Assembly: GCF_036924535.1 (NCBI RefSeq)
Contig: NZ_JAZHRT010000001.1
Location: 8,432,001-8,496,000, forward strand
Origin: Bradyrhizobium sp. AZCC 2262
GTDB taxonomy: Bacteria; Pseudomonadota; Alphaproteobacteria; Rhizobiales; Xanthobacteraceae
Direction of reading: 5' to 3'
DNA: 64,000 nucleotides
A program made the position numbers and the translations under genes. The number at the start of each line of letters is the position of its first letter. Positions within the stretch are counted from its first letter, which is position 1. Of the stretch, positions 54,570-63,685 are shown in pieces. The notes below the pieces were generated by a model that was given only the letters and a program-made list of their open reading frames with translations, ran no database searches and had not been told where the DNA came from.

Positions 54570-57500
54570 ATGGCTTTCTCTCCTTCCACGTTCGCGAATG
54601 ATCGCGCGCCCGGCGCCGGCGTCACCGCCGTGCTCGGGCCGACCAACACCGGCAAGACGCATCTCGCCATCGAGCGGATGCTGGGGCATTCGTCGGGCGT
54701 GATCGGCCTGCCGCTGCGGCTGCTCGCGCGCGAGGTCTACAACAAGATCGCGGATCGGGCGGGCGCCGACAGCGTCGCGCTCGTCACCGGCGAGGAGAAG
54801 ATCAAGCCGAAGAATCCGCGCTACTGGGTGTCGACCGTCGAGGCGATGCCGCGCGATCTCGATGTGAGTTTTCTCGCCGTCGATGAAATCCAGATCGCGG
54901 CCGATCTCGAGCGCGGGCATGTGTTCACCGATCGCATCCTGCATCGCCGCGGCCGCGACGAGACGCTGCTGCTGGGCGCTGCCACCATGCGCCCGATCAT
55001 CGAGCGGCTGCTGCCCGGCGCGTCCATCATCACCCGGCCGCGGCTGTCGCAGCTCGAATTCGCCGGCGACCGCAAGATCACGCGCCAACCCAGACGTACC
55101 GCGATCGTCGCGTTCTCGGCCGATGAAGTCTACGCCATCGCCGAATTGATCCGCCGGCAGCACGGCGGCGCGGCAGTCGTATTGGGCTCGCTCTCACCCC
55201 GCACACGCAATGCGCAGGTGGCGATGTTCCAGAACGGCGACGTCGATTATCTCGTCGCCACCGACGCGGTGGGCATGGGGCTGAACCTCGACGTCGATCA
55301 TGTCGCGTTTGCCTCGGACCGCAAATACGACGGCTATCAGTTCCGACGGCTCAACCCATCGGAGTTCGCGCAGATCGCGGGCCGCGCGGGGCGCGCCACG
55401 CGCAACGGTACTTTCGGCACCACGGGGCGCTGCGCGCCGTTCGAGCCGGAGCTGGTGAACGCGCTGCAGAACCACACCTTTGACAGCGTCAAAATGCTGC
55501 AGTGGCGCAACGCAAAACTGGACTTTTCTTCGCTCGGCGCGCTGCAGGTGTCGCTGGCGCTGCCGCCCGGCCACGAGGCCTTGACCCGTGCGCCGATCGC
55601 GGAAGACCAGCGCGTGCTCGATCACGCCGCGCGCGACGGCGAGGTGAGGGACATGGCCCACGGTGCGTCAGCCGTGGAACGGCTGTGGGACGCCTGCCAG
55701 ATCCCGGATTACCGCCGGCTGGCGCCCGCGGCCCACGCTGAGCTCGTGACCACGCTTTATGCATTCCTGATGAAAAGGGGCCGCATACCTGACGCATGGT
55801 TCGCCGCCCAGGTCGACCAGGCCGACCGCGTCACCGGCGATATCGACACGCTGTCGGGCCGGATCGCGCAAATCCGCACCTGGACCTTCGTCGCCAACCG
55901 CCCGGACTGGCTGTCCGACCCCGACCACTGGCAGGGGATGACGCGGGAGATCGAAAATAAATTATCCGATGCGCTGCATGAACGGCTTACGGAGCGTTTC
56001 GTTGACCGCCGTACCAGTGTATTGATGCGCCGCCTGCGGGAGAACAGTGTTTTGAATACGGAAATTGGCAAGACCGGCGAAGTGATTGTGGAAGGCCACG
56101 CGATCGGCCGGCTCGATGGATTTACCTTTGCACCCGATGCGGCGGAAGCCGGCTCGGATGCGAAAGCATTGCAGGCCGCCGCCCAGCAGGTGCTGGCGAG
56201 CGAGATCGATGCGCGCGCCACGAAGCTGAGCGCAGCGCCCGACGATCAGTTCGTGCTGACCTCCGATGGCACTATCCGCTGGACCGGCGACGCGGTCGCA
56301 AAGCTCGTCGCCGCCGAAGACGCGCTGCATCCGCGATTGCGCATCATTGCCGACGATCGCCTCTCCGGCGCGCCGCGCGAGGCCGTGCAGACGCGGCTCG
56401 ATCTGTGGCTGAAGACGCATATCGAAAAACTGCTGGGGCCGCTGTTCGGCTTGTCGAAGGCCGAGGACATCACCGGCATCGGGCGCGGCATTGCGTTCCA
56501 ACTGGTGGAAGCGCTCGGCGTGCTGGAGCGCGCAAAAATTTCCGCCGAGATGAAGGATCTCGACCAGGCCTCGCGCGCGACGCTGCGTAAGTATGGCGTG
56601 CGCTTCGGCGCCTATCACATCTATTTCCCTGGGCTCTTGAAGCCCGCGGCGCGCGCGCTGGCGTCGCTGCTGTGGGCCGAGAAGCAGGACAATGTCGACA
56701 TGTCCGCGCTCTCTGGCGCGCAGCATCTGGCGAGTTCGGGGCGCACCTCGTTCCCGGTCGACAAGGCGTTGCATCGTGATGCCTATCGCGTGCTCGGCTA
56801 TCGCCAGTGCGGCGAGCGCGCGGTGCGCGTCGATATTCTGGAGCGGCTCGCCGATCTCATTCGGCCCGCGCTGGCCTGGCGCGAGTCTTCGCCCGGCGAA
56901 AAGCCGACCGGCGCGTTCGACGGCCGCGGTTTTGTGGTGACGCAGGCGATGACCTCGCTCACCGGATCTGCCGGCGAAGATTTCGCCTCGATCCTGCGTG
57001 CGCTCGGCTATCGCATGGACAAGCGCCCGCCGCTGCCGCCGAAGCCCGCGCCCGAGGTCGTTGTCGAGACGGTCTCCACCGAGACGCCGCCGGTCGAGGC
57101 GAGCGCCGAGACGACGATGGAGACAGCGGCAGAGACAACGGTGCAGACGCCGGCGGAAGAAGCCGCCGCCGACCTGCCCATGTCAGGCGATCCCGCGCCG
57201 TCGGCATCGCTGCTGCCCAGCGTCACGCCGATTGCCGTGGAAGAACCCGCGGCTCCAGTCGAGGCCGCATCCGTCGAAGCTCCAGCAGAGCCTGCTGCCA
57301 CAGAAGCCCCGGTCGCCGAAGCGGCTGCGGAACAGCCGGCGGCTGAAGTGGCAAGCGCACCTGAAGCCGCCGCAGAGCCTGCCGCGAGCGAGGCCGCGCC
57401 GTCCGAAGCCGTTCCCGTTGAAGCGGCTGCCCCGGAATCTGCCGAAGCCAAGCCTGAAACGAAATCCGAGACGCCGGCCGAACCTGCGCTCATCGAAGTC

Positions 57501-58058
57501 TGGCGGCCCGGTGGCCGTTCCGACGAGCGCCGCCCGCATCACGACCGCAACCGCCAGCGCCATCACGCCCGCCCGGCGCAGGGCGCGCCAGCCGCCAGCG
57601 GCGAAGGCGCTGAGGGCGCGCCGCGCGAGCAGCGCCATCGCCGTGGCCGCCGCAACAACGAGTTTCGTAAACCGCGCGAGGGTGCGCCGGCGGATGCCAC
57701 GGCGACCCCGGCGGCGGCTGAGGGCGCGCCGGCGGCTGAAGCGCGCGAGCAGACGCGTCAGGACCGTCCGCCCCGCGAGCGTTTTGAAGGCAAGGGCCGC
57801 GACGGTGATCGCCGCGACAAGTTCGATCGCAACAAGGGCGACCGCAACAAGGGTGGTGGTCGCGACAAGGGCGAGCGCGGCGGCCGTGATTTCGGCGGAC
57901 GCGACAAGGGCGGCCGTGACAAGCGCGACAGCGGCCCCTCGCACCGTCAATGGGCGACCAGCGCCGCCCCGCGCGAGCGCGACCGTCCGGTCGATCCCAA
58001 TTCGCCATTTGCAAAACTGGCGGCGCTGAAGGAACAGCTCGCCGGCCGCAAGGAATAG
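54570..58058 (+). CDS. SUV3-like DExH RNA helicase with long low-complexity C-terminus
   Basis: The 1,162-residue protein begins with a helicase core like mitochondrial SUV3: Walker A GPTNTGKTHLA (about 24-34), DExD-like VDEIQ (about 107-111) and motif VI IAGRAGRATRNG near 275. A helical region of about 450 residues follows. From about 830 the chain turns low-complexity: first Ala/Pro/Glu/Val-rich repeats (about 830-970), then Arg/Gly/Asp/Lys-rich runs with RDKGERGG-type units, ending in PFAKLAALKEQLAGRKE. The tail suggests RNA binding or phase-separating behaviour. The S4-domain gene lies 75 bases downstream. Confidence 0.9.
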   Translation: MAFSPSTFANDRAPGAGVTAVLGPTNTGKTHLAIERMLGHSSGVIGLPLRLLAREVYNKIADRAGADSVALVTGEEKIKPKNPRYWVSTVEAMPRDLDVSFLAVDEIQIAADLERGHVFTDRILHRRGRDETLLLGAATMRPIIERLLPGASIITRPRLSQLEFAGDRKITRQPRRTAIVAFSADEVYAIAELIRRQHGGAAVVLGSLSPRTRNAQVAMFQNGDVDYLVATDAVGMGLNLDVDHVAFASDRKYDGYQFRRLNPSEFAQIAGRAGRATRNGTFGTTGRCAPFEPELVNALQNHTFDSVKMLQWRNAKLDFSSLGALQVSLALPPGHEALTRAPIAEDQRVLDHAARDGEVRDMAHGASAVERLWDACQIPDYRRLAPAAHAELVTTLYAFLMKRGRIPDAWFAAQVDQADRVTGDIDTLSGRIAQIRTWTFVANRPDWLSDPDHWQGMTREIENKLSDALHERLTERFVDRRTSVLMRRLRENSVLNTEIGKTGEVIVEGHAIGRLDGFTFAPDAAEAGSDAKALQAAAQQVLASEIDARATKLSAAPDDQFVLTSDGTIRWTGDAVAKLVAAEDALHPRLRIIADDRLSGAPREAVQTRLDLWLKTHIEKLLGPLFGLSKAEDITGIGRGIAFQLVEALGVLERAKISAEMKDLDQASRATLRKYGVRFGAYHIYFPGLLKPAARALASLLWAEKQDNVDMSALSGAQHLASSGRTSFPVDKALHRDAYRVLGYRQCGERAVRVDILERLADLIRPALAWRESSPGEKPTGAFDGRGFVVTQAMTSLTGSAGEDFASILRALGYRMDKRPPLPPKPAPEVVVETVSTETPPVEASAETTMETAAETTVQTPAEEAAADLPMSGDPAPSASLLPSVTPIAVEEPAAPVEAASVEAPAEPAATEAPVAEAAAEQPAAEVASAPEAAAEPAASEAAPSEAVPVEAAAPESAEAKPETKSETPAEPALIEVWRPGGRSDERRPHHDRNRQRHHARPAQGAPAASGEGAEGAPREQRHRRGRRNNEFRKPREGAPADATATPAAAEGAPAAEAREQTRQDRPPRERFEGKGRDGDRRDKFDRNKGDRNKGGGRDKGERGGRDFGGRDKGGRDKRDSGPSHRQWATSAAPRERDRPVDPNSPFAKLAALKEQLAGRKE

Positions 58059-58132
58059 CCAAAGCGTTTTCAAGCGAAGTGGGTACCGGTTCGCGTCAAG
58101 AAAACGCGTAAAAATAGATTCCGAGAGCACAG

Positions 58133-58402
58133 TTGGAGCGGCAGCGTCTCGACAAATGGCTGTGGCATGCGCGGGTGGTGAAGGCCCGCACCTCCGCTGC
58201 CGCGCTGGTCGAGGCCGGTCACGTCCGCATCAACGGCGTGCGCGAAAAATCGCCGGGACATGCGGTGAAGGTCGGCGACGTCCTCACCATCGCGCTCGAT
58301 CGCAGCGTGCGCATCCTCAAGGTGGTGGGATTTTGCGAGCGGCGCGGCGACGCTGCGGCGGCGCACGTGCTCTACGATAATTTGCAGAATGACAAAGAGT
58401 GA
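58133..58402 (+). CDS. RNA-binding S4 domain protein
   Basis: The 89-residue protein is a small S4 domain: RLDKWLWHARVVKARTSAAA, LVEAGHVRINGVREKSPGHA, VKVGDVLTIALDRSVRILKV. It resembles HslR, the heat-shock 50S-recycling factor of E. coli. The start is TTG at 58133, since no ATG precedes the fold. It follows the helicase gene, and fdxA and carD come next, an order that recurs in this group. Confidence 0.88.
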   Translation: MERQRLDKWLWHARVVKARTSAAALVEAGHVRINGVREKSPGHAVKVGDVLTIALDRSVRILKVVGFCERRGDAAAAHVLYDNLQNDKE

Positions 58403-58537
58403 TTAAGTGCACAGAGCTGGCGGCGAAGCCTGAAAACAGGCGTTTGCGGCCCGCCGCTTCCCTTGCGGCAGCGGACCGCATGCGCTACGCAAACCCCGGA
58501 AAACTGATCCGTTTCGGAGCCTTGTTCGGAGCCCTGG

Positions 58538-58876
58538 ATGACTTACGTCGTCACTGAAGCCTGCATCAAATGCAAATATACCGACTGCGTTGAAGTCTGC
58601 CCCGTCGACTGCTTCTACGAGGGCGAGAACATGCTGGTCATCCATCCGGACGAATGCATCGACTGTGGCGTCTGCGAACCCGAATGTCCCGCCGACGCCA
58701 TCAAGCCGGACACCGAGCCGGGGCTGGAGAAGTGGCTCGAGGTCAACACCGAGTACGCCAAGAGCTGGCCCAACATCACCCAGAAGAAGGACTCGCCGCC
58801 GGACGCGAAAGAATTCGAGGGTGTAGAAGGCAAGTTCGAGAAATATTTTTCCAAGGAACCCGGCAGCGGCGACTGA
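58538..58876 (+). CDS. fdxA: 7Fe ferredoxin FdxA
   Basis: The 112-residue protein binds one [3Fe-4S] and one [4Fe-4S] cluster: [17 protein letters not shown] (9-25) and [17 protein letters not shown]. It is an electron carrier. The C-terminal half ([20 protein letters not shown]) is the FdxA extension. It lies 135 bases after the S4 gene, and carD follows with its own candidate promoter. Confidence 0.97.
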   Translation: MTYVVTEACIKCKYTDCVEVCPVDCFYEGENMLVIHPDECIDCGVCEPECPADAIKPDTEPGLEKWLEVNTEYAKSWPNITQKKDSPPDAKEFEGVEGKFEKYFSKEPGSGD

Positions 58877-59301
58877 TTCGCTGGGGATAACTCCGGGGAT
58901 AGTTCGGGTTAACTGAGCCCGTTTCGGACCTGATCTGAACCAAACAATGCCTGCTGATTTACCCTGTTGACGGACTTGTGGCCGAAAAGACCCCGTAGAG
59001 ATCCGGAACCGGGCGTAAATCATTGATTTTTGCGGAAAATGTGCTATATTGGGCACATTATAAGCCGATCCTGGCCACGCGTATCCTGTGGCCCCGGTGG
59101 GTTCCCGTAAAACATCGAACAGGGGCGTGGCAGTTCCGCGCGCAGGCTGTGTCACAGAAAACGCGTAAAAAGAGTGCTTCCAAGACCACGAAAAAAGCCG
59201 CTTCGGCCAGCCGCAGCGCAACCAAAGGCCGTGCCAAGGCGACCGTAAAGGTCGCCAGGAAGGTTGCGGCCACAAAGTCCTCAAAGAACAAAAGAAGCGC
59301 A
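58877..59301. other. intergenic region between fdxA and carD
   Basis: A 425-base gap with a candidate promoter and inverted repeat at 59023-59059. A GTG at 59149 is in frame with carD and would add 51 Lys/Ala-rich residues; whether they are translated is open. Confidence 0.5.
59023..59059 (+). promoter_or_regulatory. candidate carD promoter with overlapping inverted repeat
   Basis: TTGATT (59023-59028), 16 bases, then TATATT (59045-59050). An inverted repeat AATGTGC / GCACATT (59038-59044 and 59053-59059) brackets the -10 box, as an operator would. Confidence 0.45.
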
Positions 59302-60111
59302 ATGCCAGAAAAGACTGCCAAGACCGCCGCGAAAGCGACGGGTTCGAAGACCTCTGCGTCGAAAGTTGCTGCCAAGGCTCCTGTGAACAAGGCTCCTGTG
59401 AACAAGGCTCCCGTGAAGGCTGCGCCCCCGAAAGCCGCCGTTGTTGCGCCGAAGGCTCCCGTGAAGCCGGTCGCTGCCGCGCCGCGCGTCGAGGAGCCGA
59501 AGAAGGTCGTGACCCAGCGTCAGGGCTTCAAGGCCAATGAATTCGTGGTCTATCCCGCCCACGGCGTCGGCCAGATTCTGGCCATCGAGGAGCAGGAGAT
59601 CGCGGGCGCCAAGCTCGAGCTGTTCGTGATCAATTTCATGAAGGACAAGATGACGCTCCGCGTGCCGACCGCCAAGGTCGCCAATGTCGGCATGCGCAAG
59701 CTGTCCGAGCCGGCGCTGGTCAAGAAGGCGCTGGAGACGCTGAAGGGCCGCGCGCGCGTCAAGCGGACCATGTGGTCGCGCCGGGCGCAGGAATACGAAG
59801 CCAAGATCAATTCGGGCGACATCGTCGCGATCGCCGAGGTGGTCCGCGACTTGTACCGTTCGGAATCGCAGCCCGAGCAGTCCTACAGCGAACGCCAGCT
59901 TTATGAAGCCGCGCTCGATCGCCTGTCGCGCGAAATCGCCGTCGTCCAGCACTCGACGGAGACCGAAGCGGTCAAGGAAATCGAGAGCCAGCTCGCCAAG
60001 AGCCCGCGCCGCGGCGCCAAGGCTGAGGCGACCGAGGCTGACGGCGAAGCCGACGAGGCCGATGTCGAAGCCGATGGTGACGACGCCGCCGTGGCGGACG
60101 AAGCCGCCTGA
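59302..60111 (+). CDS. carD: CarD-family transcription regulator
   Basis: CarD proteins bind RNA polymerase beta subunit and stabilise promoter open complexes. The 269-residue form has a Lys/Ala/Pro-rich N-terminal arm (about 1-70, KAPVNKAPVNKAPVKAAPPK), the CarD RNAP-interaction and DNA-binding region (about 73-240: RQGFKANEFVVYPAHGVGQI, ELFVINFMKDKMTLRVPTAK, ARVKRTMWSRRAQEYEAKIN) and an acidic tail (EADGEADEADVEADGDDAAV). ATG 59302 is chosen; GTG 59149 would add another basic segment. The gene ends with a clear terminator. Confidence 0.93.
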   Translation: MPEKTAKTAAKATGSKTSASKVAAKAPVNKAPVNKAPVKAAPPKAAVVAPKAPVKPVAAAPRVEEPKKVVTQRQGFKANEFVVYPAHGVGQILAIEEQEIAGAKLELFVINFMKDKMTLRVPTAKVANVGMRKLSEPALVKKALETLKGRARVKRTMWSRRAQEYEAKINSGDIVAIAEVVRDLYRSESQPEQSYSERQLYEAALDRLSREIAVVQHSTETEAVKEIESQLAKSPRRGAKAEATEADGEADEADVEADGDDAAVADEAA

Positions 60112-60134
60112 AAGGGTTCGACGGATTGAAATCA

Positions 60135-60162
60135 AAAGCTCGGTCGCGAGACCGGGCTTTTT
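60135..60162 (+). terminator. rho-independent terminator of carD
   Basis: An 11-bp stem (AAAGCTCGGTC / GACCGGGCTTT, one G-U pair), GCGA tetraloop, then TT. It begins 24 bases after the carD stop. Confidence 0.88.
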
Positions 60163-60252
60163 GTTTCGCTGTGGAAGAAGCTGCGGAGCTTCACGGAACG
60201 GCGCGCGATATCTGTTGCCCCTTGTGGGAACGAGCCGGTTCCCGCCGCAGCA

Positions 60253-60348
60253 TCAGGGCAGGCCCACCAATGGCCGCAGCAGCAGCGCGACGCCCGCTAC
60301 CAGCGTGCAGAAGCTGCTCGACAGGACGAAAAGAAGAAAGTTTTCCAT
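60253..60348 (-). CDS. candidate 31-residue membrane peptide
   Basis: ATG 60348, stop 60253-60255. The peptide MENFLLFVLSSSFCTLVAGV and then ALLLRPLVGLP is almost wholly hydrophobic, so it would be a single membrane helix. AAAGGA lies 7 bases upstream on the minus strand. With no homology seen, it may be chance. Confidence 0.35.
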   Translation of the reverse strand: MENFLLFVLSSSFCTLVAGVALLLRPLVGLP

Positions 60349-60679
60349 GCCGCGATCCTTTTCCTGCAGAGGCGACGTTTGAGCCGGCAATCCGTTCCAG
60401 CCATCTCACGCTTGCGGAGCAGGCTTGCCGCAAATCTGGCCTCCGGTTTCTCCCGCGGAACCTGGCGCGGCTGCCGTTTGAATCCTTGCAGACCCGTCGC
60501 GTCATTTTCCTTCGAACCGCGCTTGCAAAAGAGGCCGCGGGCCGTTCGCTCGACGTGTTAAACCTTTGTTAACCATAACGTCTCAGCATCCCAGATCATA
60601 AAGAGTCGCCAACGGCTGTTGCCCGAAGGCGGTCTTCATCGTTCATCCGGGGCTTGTGGGGGCTCCAGGGAGTAACGCC

Positions 60680-60799
60680 ATGTCGTTACCTGATGTACGA
60701 CCCCAACCAAATCTGCTTTCCGAATTCGTCCTGGCAATTGTCGGCGCCCTTGGCTTGGGCGTGCCGATTGCGGCCGCGATCATCTGGATCTGTTCCTGA
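60680..60799 (+). CDS. candidate 39-residue membrane peptide
   Basis: ATG 60680, TGA 60797-60799. The peptide begins MSLPDVRPQPNLLSEFVLAI and goes on VGALGLGVPIAAAIIWICS, with one helix near residues 16-38. CAGGGAG lies about 8 bases upstream, a good ribosome binding site, which makes it more credible than most short frames here. No function is known to me. Confidence 0.45.
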   Translation: MSLPDVRPQPNLLSEFVLAIVGALGLGVPIAAAIIWICS

Positions 60800-61071
60800 T
60801 CGCTGTGTCGGTTTTTGCCGCTCGGTCGCGCGAATGCGCGTCCGATGACAGGCTCCCCGACGAAGCAGTCCACCCCGATCCGTCCTGGATAACTTCCGCT
60901 TTCACGCGGGTTCGCTGACAAAAAGCATGCTCGCGCTGGTGGTAAATTCGCACCTCGAATCAACCCGCAGCGCTGCCGGTCGCTCGGAATGTGGCCAAAT
61001 TTTCGGCCATTTGTGACCAAATTTAAAAGTAAGGCTTCCGTCCACATCTAATTGAACCGCAGGGGTGTTCA
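60800..61071. other. intergenic region upstream of the first W-S-W-R gene
   Basis: 272 bases, AT-rich near 61010-61040 (AAATTTAAAAGTAAGG). The last about 50 bases resemble the leader of the second paralogue. No other gene was seen. Confidence 0.4.
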
Positions 61072-61446
61072 ATGAAGACGCAAATTCTGCTGGTCTTTTT
61101 GGCCGCTTGTATCGCTGCTCTCGCCCCGATCGGCGGAGCAAATGCGAAGGCCGTCGAATGCAGTGTCGCTCGGCCATCGAATCCGCAAGGGTATTGGTCC
61201 TGGCGCCTGATCGATGGACGAAAATGCTGGTACGCCGGCAAGACCATGATCTCGAAATCACTGTTGCAGTGGCCCGCGAAGGCGTCGGTGCAAGCGAAAG
61301 CCGATCCAAAGCCCGTGCCGGTAACCATCGTCCCGGTAACCGTCGTCACGGAAAAGCGCAGTGATCCACTCGACGCGCAAGCGCGGATGCTTGACTACGC
61401 CAACAGTTTCGAAGCGCGGTGGCGCGCGCGGGCGATCACCGACTAG
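61072..61446 (+). CDS. small secreted W-S-W-R motif protein, first paralogue
   Basis: The 124-residue protein has a signal peptide (LLVFLAACIAALAPIGGANA, likely cleaved after ANA near 25) and a conserved block YWSWRLIDGRKCWYAGKTMI at 41-60, with the Cys pair C30 and C52. The C-terminal part has EKRSDPLDAQARMLDY and SFEARWRAR. The second gene at 61654 is a close paralogue. I do not recognise a function; export is likely, and the Cys-containing WxWR...CWYAGK block is probably a small disulfide-held domain. Confidence 0.75.
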   Translation: MKTQILLVFLAACIAALAPIGGANAKAVECSVARPSNPQGYWSWRLIDGRKCWYAGKTMISKSLLQWPAKASVQAKADPKPVPVTIVPVTVVTEKRSDPLDAQARMLDYANSFEARWRARAITD

Positions 61447-61653
61447 AGTTGGTCACGAAGCCGCAGGAAAGTAAGTCGGCGAATGCGTGCGTACGGCAGC
61501 AGTGTCCGCGCCGTTTTATGGCGCCACCGGAGACCGTCCCAGATGGCGTTTTGAAGGCCTTGCCGTGGACTCCGGCCAGATTTTCGACCTCATATAACCA
61601 GAATAGAAGGCGAAGTTACTCCCGCACTCGACTAACCGTAGGGGGAGTGACCG
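61447..61653. other. spacer between the tandem W-S-W-R paralogues
   Basis: 207 bases holding the second leader. GTAGGGGGAGTGACC before 61654 provides a strong ribosome binding site, similar in placement to CGCAGGGGTG before 61072. Confidence 0.45.
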
Positions 61654-62016
61654 ATGAAGATGCAAATTCGGCTTGTCTTTTTCGCCGTTTGCATTGCTGT
61701 GCTCGTACCGATTGGCATGCTGACTGCGCAGGCCAAAGCGCAGATGAAGGAATGCATTGCTTCGCCGTCAAAGACGCAAGGGCATTGGTCCTGGCGCCTG
61801 ATTGACGGGCGAAAATGCTGGTACGCCGGCAAGACCGTGATCTCGAAATCATTGTTGCGGTGGCCTGCAGCGGCGCCCGCGCAAGCCGCGGTCAAGGTGG
61901 CGCCGCCCGTCAGCGCCGTCACGGAGAAACGTAGCGACCCGATGAATGCACAAGCGCGGATGCTCGACGACGATAGTTTCGAGGCGCGTTGGCGTGCGCG
62001 TGTGAGTACCGAGTAG
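61654..62016 (+). CDS. small secreted W-S-W-R motif protein, second paralogue
   Basis: The 120-residue protein parallels the first: a signal peptide (LVFFAVCIAVLVPIGMLTAQ), then HWSWRLIDGRKCWYAGKTVI (44-63), EKRSDPMNAQARMLD and DSFEARWRARVSTE at the end. Core and tail are nearly identical to the first copy, while the linkers (Pro/Ala-rich) differ, as expected after an old tandem duplication under selection on the two conserved blocks. The function is unknown. Confidence 0.75.
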   Translation: MKMQIRLVFFAVCIAVLVPIGMLTAQAKAQMKECIASPSKTQGHWSWRLIDGRKCWYAGKTVISKSLLRWPAAAPAQAAVKVAPPVSAVTEKRSDPMNAQARMLDDDSFEARWRARVSTE

Positions 62017-62046
62017 GTGAGGTGAGTGGCGAAGCTCTCGCCACAC

Positions 62047-62166
62047 GTCGTCCCCGCGAACGCGGGGACCCATAACCACAGGGCGCTGCTGTCTTGCGAA
62101 GGCGTCTGCCCGATTGCCTTACAATAGCCGCCGCGGCGTATGGGTCCCCGCGTTCGCGGGGACGAC
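62047..62166. repeat. paired palindromic intergenic repeat, family A, copy 5 (reverse orientation)
   Basis: 120 bases bounded by GTCGTCCCCGCGAACGCGGG and its inverted copy. The inner flank CCATAACCACAGGG is on the left and CCGCCGCGGCG on the right, the reverse of copies 1-4. Confidence 0.85.
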
Positions 62167-62188
62167 GTGTGGCGATGCGCTTCCCGCC

Positions 62189-63685
62189 TCAATCCACCAC
62201 GATCTTCACGCGGTCCCTTGGCTTGACCTGCGCGTGCTGGTCGAGGCCGTTGAGGATGCGGAAGCGCTCGGCGGGGCGGTCGACGCCGGTCATGCGGTGG
62301 GCGAGGGATTCCACGGTGTCGCCGGGCTGCGCGGTGATGACCTTGATGCGCAAGGGACGCGCGGCCTGGATTTCTTCCAGCGTCAGGCGGCGGAATGAAT
62401 TCACGGTCTCGCGCGCGTTGCGCTCGCTCTCGGTGTTGCGCTGCTTGGCGGCGAAGATGAAACGGTAGACGTCGCTGCCATAGCGCAGCGCAAAGACCTT
62501 GAACTGCCACTGGTCGCCGTTCGCGGAGGCCGCAGCCACCGGGAAGCCGTTGATCATAAGGTCTTCGGTCGAGCCCTTGTCGACGCCTTCCATCCAGCCG
62601 GAATTGAGATAATCGGCGAGCGACTGTTCGGCCGGCACGCGCACCACGTCGAAACGCATCGCCTGCGTGCCGCCCTCGCGCACGCCGATCACGGCCTGCG
62701 CGGTGTTGTCGAGCGTGAAGGTATCGGGTGCCTGGAAGGTGAAGCCGAGTTTTGGATGCAGGAAGCGCCGGCCGCGCACAAAGCCTTCGCTGGGATCCTC
62801 GCCATAGACGATGTTGTCGATCGCGGCGAGATAGGTCTCGCGGTCACGCTCGGCGCTCTGCGGCGAGGTGTATTGCCGGGCGCTGGCCTGCGCGTTCTGC
62901 ACGCGCTCGGGGGTCGCCGGATGTGAGGACAGGAAATCCTGCGCGCGGGGATCGAGCGAGGTCTTGCCGGCCTTCATTGCCGCATTGCGCTCCATCGAAG
63001 CCAGGAAGCGCGCCGCGCCATAGGGGTCGAAATGGGCACGGGCCGCAATGCTGACGCCGATGCCGTCGGCCTCGAATTCCTGGGCGCGCGAGAAGCTCGC
63101 CATCGTCAGTTTGGTTTTCGCCAACGCCAGCGCCGTCAGATCGGGGTCGTTGCTCATGTCGGTGACGACACGGGTCACCACCGCAGCCTGCCGCGCCTGG
63201 TCTTCCCGGATCGAGGCGTGTTTTGCGATGACATGCGCCATCTCGTGGCTCAGCACCGAGGACAATTCGGAGGTGTCGCTGGCGAGCGCAACCAGGCCGC
63301 GCGTCACATAGAGCTGGCCGGTCGGCAGCGCGAAGGCGTTCACGGCCCCGGAATTGAGGATGGTCACCCGGTAGGGCTGCTCAGGGCGGTCGGAGGCCGC
63401 GACCAGCCGGTCGACCGTCTTGCCGATCAGAGTCGCGAGTTTCGGATCGTCATAGGCGCCGCCGTAGGAAGCGAGAATGCGCTCATGTTCGCGCTCGCTC
63501 GCAGGCGTCTGCGCGACGGCTCGGCTCGGCTTCGGCGTCGGCACTGTCGGCGCGGCTGTCTCGAGTTTTCCGAGATTTCCACAGGAAGAGAGCGTGAGCG
63601 CGGCGCACAACAACGCCGGCACAGCCAAAAGGCGGCAGCCCGTGTTTCCTTCGCGCCGTTCTGCACGATACGTCAAATCAGCCAC
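62189..63685 (-). CDS. periplasmic M48-family zinc metalloprotease, lipoprotein
   Basis: The protein has a lipobox-like LSSCGN after a hydrophobic stretch, then the M48 protease domain with the zinc motif HEMAH (in SELSSVLSHEMAHVIAKHAS) and the third ligand in AQEFEADGIGV. It resembles BepA/YfgC-type periplasmic proteases that monitor outer membrane assembly. The C-terminal half ends in a LysM-like repeat (ITAQPGDTVESLAHRMTGVD). I chose GTG 63685 (MADLTYRAERREG), since ATG 63772 puts about 46 residues before the signal; the start is uncertain. Confidence 0.88.
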   Translation of the reverse strand: MADLTYRAERREGNTGCRLLAVPALLCAALTLSSCGNLGKLETAAPTVPTPKPSRAVAQTPASEREHERILASYGGAYDDPKLATLIGKTVDRLVAASDRPEQPYRVTILNSGAVNAFALPTGQLYVTRGLVALASDTSELSSVLSHEMAHVIAKHASIREDQARQAAVVTRVVTDMSNDPDLTALALAKTKLTMASFSRAQEFEADGIGVSIAARAHFDPYGAARFLASMERNAAMKAGKTSLDPRAQDFLSSHPATPERVQNAQASARQYTSPQSAERDRETYLAAIDNIVYGEDPSEGFVRGRRFLHPKLGFTFQAPDTFTLDNTAQAVIGVREGGTQAMRFDVVRVPAEQSLADYLNSGWMEGVDKGSTEDLMINGFPVAAASANGDQWQFKVFALRYGSDVYRFIFAAKQRNTESERNARETVNSFRRLTLEEIQAARPLRIKVITAQPGDTVESLAHRMTGVDRPAERFRILNGLDQHAQVKPRDRVKIVVD

